8,203 bases of DNA, taken from Candidatus Latescibacterota bacterium (lineage in GTDB: Bacteria; Blakebacterota; Blakebacteria; Blakebacterales; Blakebacteraceae). The notes under the pieces are model-generated. The model did no database searches. It saw only the letters and a list, made by a program, of their open reading frames with translations, and was not told the DNA's origin. Positions 4,692 to 8,203 of this stretch are shown here, piece after piece; the stretch's first letter is position 1; every line of letters starts with the position of its first letter. A program made the position numbers and the translations under genes. The DNA is taken from positions 1 to 8,203 of the forward strand of contig JAGLTZ010000098.1 in NCBI GenBank assembly GCA_023135015.1. Direction: 5' to 3'.

Positions 4692-7121
4692 ATGCCTGAT
4701 CAGCCGGTTGAACTGACTCCCGACCGATTGCGCGCCTACTGCGATCCTGCATCCTTCCAGTCTGACAGTACGGCTGAAATGGAAGCCGACGCCGGCATCA
4801 TCGGCCAGCCCAGGGCGGCCAGCGCCATCGAGTTCGCTATCAGTGTCACGGCGGCAGGCTACAACCTGTATGCCGCAGGTGAGCCTGGCACCGGTCGAAA
4901 TACCGCCATACGGATCGCCGTAGAACATGCGGCGAAGGAAAAACCGATCCCCAACGACTGGTGCTACGTACACAACTTCGATCAACCGGATGCTCCGAAC
5001 GCCCTCAGCCTACCTGCTGGAATGGGCTGCCAGCTTAAAAATGACATGGCCGACCTCATAACCGAGCTGAGAGAGGAGATCCGGAAAGCGTTTGAGGGAA
5101 AGGCGTATGAGGAGCGCAGAGCCCACCTGCTGAAGGAACTGCAGGAAAAGCGTGACGAACACTTCGGCCGCTTCAAGAAAGAGGCGGAAGAAAGGGGTTT
5201 CGCCGTAGAACAGTCTGGCGGCGGGATCCTGACCCTCCCCATCAGAGACGGCAAGCCGATGTCCTCCCAGGACTGGGAGGAGCTCTCCGACGAGGATAAG
5301 GAGGATCTCGAGAAAAGGCAGGAAAACCTGCAGGTGGTGATGCGCGATATAACCCGCCAGGTCCGGGAACTGGAAAAACAGGCCCGGGAGAAAATGGGAA
5401 ACCTGGAGCGCATTATCGCCAACCTTCCCCTGTCAAACGCCATCGATGAACTGCGGGAGAAATACTCCGAATACAAGGAGGTTGTCGAATATCTGGAAAC
5501 GGTCAAGGAAGACATCCTGGCCAACCTGGATGACTTCAAGGACGAGGAGGAGCAGCAGGTGCCTATTCCGGGGCTCAAGATGCCGCGGACTAGCGACCCC
5601 CTTCACCGCTACCAGATCAACGTCATCGTCGACAACTGTAATACCAAGGGTGCCCCTGTCGTCATTGAAACGAACCCCTCCTTCTACAACCTGGTGGGCC
5701 GGCTGGAATACCGTTCCACAATGGGGACGATGACGACCGACTTCACCATGATCAAAGCGGGGGCGCTTCACCGGGCCAACGGCGGCTACCTGGTCATTCA
5801 GGCACTCGATCTCCTACGTAATAACATGAGCTGGGATGCGTTGAAGCGCGCTATCCGCAACTGCAAGATCTCACTGGAGGATATGAACGAACAGTACCGG
5901 CTCATCCAGACCCAGGGATTGAAACCGGAGCCGATCCCGCTCGATATCAAGGTGGTGCTGGTCGGATCCCCCCTGCTGGGGATGCTTCTCTACCAGTACG
6001 ACGAGGACTTCAGAAAGATCTTCAAGGTCAAGGCCGATTTCGGCCTTCTGATGGACAAGGACGAAGAAGCCCTTCAGGCCTATGCCAGCTTCATAGCCAC
6101 CCGGGCCAGCGAAGAAGACCTGCTTCCCTTCGATCGTACGGCTATGGCGAGGGTCGTGGAATTCGGCAGCAGGATCGTAGCGGACCAGGAGAAGCTCTCC
6201 ACCCAGTTCATCCAGATTGCGGATCTGCTTCGTGAATCAGATTACTGGACCAGGCAGGAAGGCTCCGATACCGTCACCGGCGAACACGTCAAGAAGGCGA
6301 TCGAGGAGAAGATCTACCGCTCCAACCGTATAGAAGAACGCCTGCGCGAGTTGATCGCCAACGGGACCCTGCTCGTGGATACTGACGGAGAAGTCGCCGG
6401 GCAGATCAACGGCCTAGCCGTGCTGAGCCTGGGAGATTATGCATTCGGCAAGCCCTCCAGGCTGACCGCAAGGATATTCAGCGGCAAAGCGGGCATCGTA
6501 CAGATCGACAGGGATACCCAGCTGGCCGGTAACATACACAACAAGGGCGTGATGATCCTGCAGGGTTTCTTTGGGCACCGTTACGCCAGGAAGGCACCCA
6601 TCACCCTTTCAGCCAGCCTCACCTTCGAGCAGCTTTACGACGGCGTGGAGGGAGACTCCGCCTCCTCGACCGAACTCTACTGCCTGCTCTCGGCGCTGGC
6701 ACGGGTCCCGCTCCGGCAGGACCTGGCTGTGACGGGATCGGTAAACCAGCTCGGGCAGATACAGGCCATCGGTGGAGTGAACGAGAAAATCGAGGGCTGG
6801 TTTTACACCTGCAAACTCCTCGGTTTCACGGGCAGGCAGGGAGTGCTGATTCCCCAGGCTAATGTGCGGAATCTGATGCTGAAGGATGAAATCGTCGAGG
6901 CAGTAGAGGCAGGGCAGTTCCACATCTACCCCATTTCGTACATCGACCAGGGTATCGAGCTGCTGACAGGCCGGCCGGCCGGCGAACCGGAGAAGGACGG
7001 TTCCTACCCCGTTGGTTCCATAAACTACAGAGTGCAGAAACACCTCGAGAGCCTGAGCAGGGGAATGCGCGAGGCTTTAGGAGGCAACGGTGGCAACAAC
7101 ATGCCGGGCTCCGGCATCTGA
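4692..7121 (+). CDS. Lon-family (S16) protease, AAA_32 type, degenerate Walker motifs
   Basis: Cytosolic Lon-related serine protease, 809 aa from the ATG at 4692, close to the usual size for this branch. It lacks the N-terminal substrate domain of classical Lon. An AAA-type domain begins near residue 35 (IIGQPRAASAIEFAI). It is interrupted by a long charged, probably coiled-coil insertion (about 118-285) and resumes from about 305 to 455. A helical lid follows (about 455-545), then the protease domain (about 560-765). The catalytic dyad is intact: Ser656 in GDSAS and Lys699 in GGVNEK, 43 residues apart as in characterised Lon enzymes. The nucleotide motifs are not canonical: the Walker A equivalent GEPGTGRN (63-70) has Arg for Lys, and the Walker B equivalent YLVIQALD (366-373) lacks the Asp-Glu pair. 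ATP use is therefore doubtful. The following gene starts 26 bases downstream. Confidence 0.94.
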   Translation: MPDQPVELTPDRLRAYCDPASFQSDSTAEMEADAGIIGQPRAASAIEFAISVTAAGYNLYAAGEPGTGRNTAIRIAVEHAAKEKPIPNDWCYVHNFDQPDAPNALSLPAGMGCQLKNDMADLITELREEIRKAFEGKAYEERRAHLLKELQEKRDEHFGRFKKEAEERGFAVEQSGGGILTLPIRDGKPMSSQDWEELSDEDKEDLEKRQENLQVVMRDITRQVRELEKQAREKMGNLERIIANLPLSNAIDELREKYSEYKEVVEYLETVKEDILANLDDFKDEEEQQVPIPGLKMPRTSDPLHRYQINVIVDNCNTKGAPVVIETNPSFYNLVGRLEYRSTMGTMTTDFTMIKAGALHRANGGYLVIQALDLLRNNMSWDALKRAIRNCKISLEDMNEQYRLIQTQGLKPEPIPLDIKVVLVGSPLLGMLLYQYDEDFRKIFKVKADFGLLMDKDEEALQAYASFIATRASEEDLLPFDRTAMARVVEFGSRIVADQEKLSTQFIQIADLLRESDYWTRQEGSDTVTGEHVKKAIEEKIYRSNRIEERLRELIANGTLLVDTDGEVAGQINGLAVLSLGDYAFGKPSRLTARIFSGKAGIVQIDRDTQLAGNIHNKGVMILQGFFGHRYARKAPITLSASLTFEQLYDGVEGDSASSTELYCLLSALARVPLRQDLAVTGSVNQLGQIQAIGGVNEKIEGWFYTCKLLGFTGRQGVLIPQANVRNLMLKDEIVEAVEAGQFHIYPISYIDQGIELLTGRPAGEPEKDGSYPVGSINYRVQKHLESLSRGMREALGGNGGNNMPGSGI

Positions 7122-7147
7122 GTTGACTTCCTTGAAGGGAACGCAAA

Positions 7148-8182
7148 ATGGCAACGGAATTGGAAGAAAAGGTTGATGTGAACTGGGACGATCTCACTTT
7201 CTCAGCCACGCCGACCAAGTCGATATACCTGACGACCTGCAAGGAGGATGGGCAGTGGAAGCCCGGTGAGCTGATCCCTTACGGAGACATTTCGATCTCT
7301 CCGGCGGCGGGAGTCCTCAATTACGGTCAGGGCCTGTTCGAGGGGATGAAGGCCTACCGCACGTCGAAAGGCAACATCGGTATCTTCCGGCCTTCTGAGA
7401 ATGCCAAGCGGGTCAACTCGGGATGCCGGCGCCTCTGCATGCCAGAGATCCCGGAAGAACTCTTCTGGGACGCGATCCGGCTGGTAGTCAAGGACAACGA
7501 GGAATATATACCGCCCATAGGCAAAGGCGCCCTCTACCTGCGGCCTCTGGTATTCGGTTCAGGCCCCGTGCTGGGTGTGAAGCCTGCGCCCGAATACACA
7601 TTCCTGATCTACGTCTCCCCGGTCGGCCCCTACTTCAAGGGAGCGATGTCCGGTATTCACCTGAAGGTGGTGGAGAATTTCCATCGGGCTCCCCAGTACG
7701 GCACTGGCGGTGTTAAGGCTATAGGCAACTATGCGGGGGGAATGTACCCGGCAAGGCTGGTAAAAACCGAAGAATTCAGCGAAGTAGTATATCTGGACGC
7801 CAGGGAGGAAAAGTATATAGAGGAAGTCGGCGCAGCTAACTTCTTCCTGATAAAGGGGGACGTGCTGGCTTCTCCCGAGCTGGACGGCTCTATCCTGCCC
7901 GGGATCATCAGGAAGTCGATACTGCACTTGGCCGGTACCGAATTCGGCTACAAGGTCGAAGAGCGCAAAGTGCACGTGGACGAGATCTTCGAAGGGGACG
8001 AGGCATTCTGTTCCGGCACGGCTGCTGTGATCACACCAATAATCTCAATGACATACCGCGACCGGAAAATGATCTACTGCGACGGGGAAGTAGGGAAGAA
8101 GACTATGGAGCTATACGATGGATTGATGCAGCTCCTGCTGGAGCAGCGCGATGATCCCTACGGATGGCTTGAGACTATCTAG
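7148..8182 (+). CDS. ilvE: branched-chain amino acid aminotransferase (fold type IV, PLP)
   Basis: 344 aa. It catalyses reversible transamination between 2-oxoglutarate and Leu, Ile or Val, the last step of their synthesis and the first of their breakdown. Family marks are FEGMKAYR (64-71), the substrate- and cofactor-side FRPSENAKR (80-88), YGTGGVKAIGNYA (184-196) with the PLP Schiff-base Lys190, YIEEVGAAN (223-231) with the conserved Glu near 226, and SGTAAVITP (289-297), which binds the cofactor phosphate. Length and motifs match the larger, eukaryotic-like bacterial branch (about 340-360 aa) rather than the roughly 310-aa E. coli IlvE. The CxxC redox pair of mammalian enzymes is absent; only Cys288 is near that site. 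AAGGG (7135-7139) lies 8 bases before the ATG. The gene appears complete, with its stop at 8180-8182 and 21 bases left in the window. Confidence 0.96.
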   Translation: MATELEEKVDVNWDDLTFSATPTKSIYLTTCKEDGQWKPGELIPYGDISISPAAGVLNYGQGLFEGMKAYRTSKGNIGIFRPSENAKRVNSGCRRLCMPEIPEELFWDAIRLVVKDNEEYIPPIGKGALYLRPLVFGSGPVLGVKPAPEYTFLIYVSPVGPYFKGAMSGIHLKVVENFHRAPQYGTGGVKAIGNYAGGMYPARLVKTEEFSEVVYLDAREEKYIEEVGAANFFLIKGDVLASPELDGSILPGIIRKSILHLAGTEFGYKVEERKVHVDEIFEGDEAFCSGTAAVITPIISMTYRDRKMIYCDGEVGKKTMELYDGLMQLLLEQRDDPYGWLETI

Positions 8183-8203
8183 TACACCGTTCCGCAATTA
8201 CGC

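Noticed and set aside
4982..5578. Long minus-strand open frame of 198 codons, very rich in Ser and Arg
   Set aside because: It is the antisense shadow of the charged coiled-coil insertion of the Lon-like protease. Glu/Lys codons read backwards give Ser/Phe/Arg-rich peptides, and it has no start context or recognisable domain.

Overview
The window is chromosomal DNA from a bacterium, with moderately G+C-rich codon use that favours C or G at third positions. All genes lie on the + strand. Nothing fixes the taxon. Two lipoproteins with Ser or Ala after the lipidated Cys suit an envelope with an outer membrane, but that is inference. The ClC, Lon and aminotransferase types are all widespread.

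Layout: (i) 1-116 is the possible tail of an upstream reading frame, with an inverted repeat and the ribosome-binding site of the first full gene. (ii) 117-2186 encodes a ClC-type chloride transporter or channel with a CBS pair and a C-terminal RCK_C (TrkA-C) domain. (iii) 2187-2453 is non-coding, with possible RNA structure and a weak promoter candidate. (iv) 2454-2945 encodes a small lipoprotein of unknown function. (v) 2966-3580 encodes a two-helix membrane protein ending in a histidine-kinase-like dimerisation/phosphoacceptor (DHp) segment, with no ATPase domain. (vi) 3624-4598 encodes a TPR lipoprotein. (vii) 4692-7121 encodes a Lon-family protease of the AAA_32 type, with an intact Ser-Lys dyad but degenerate nucleotide-binding motifs. 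(viii) 7148-8182 encodes a branched-chain amino acid aminotransferase.

The last five genes are separated by 20, 43, 93 and 26 bases and may be one transcription unit. Three encode envelope-associated proteins (lipoprotein, membrane DHp protein, TPR lipoprotein), followed by a cytosolic protease and a metabolic enzyme. A shared function is not evident from the sequence. The ClC gene is set apart by the largest gap and probably forms a separate unit.

I found no mobile element, CRISPR array, RNA gene or recognisable defence system. The points most worth a second look are the orphan DHp membrane protein, the ClC pore substitutions (Ser to His at the central anion site, Glu to Val at the internal proton site) and the degenerate Walker motifs of the Lon-type protease.
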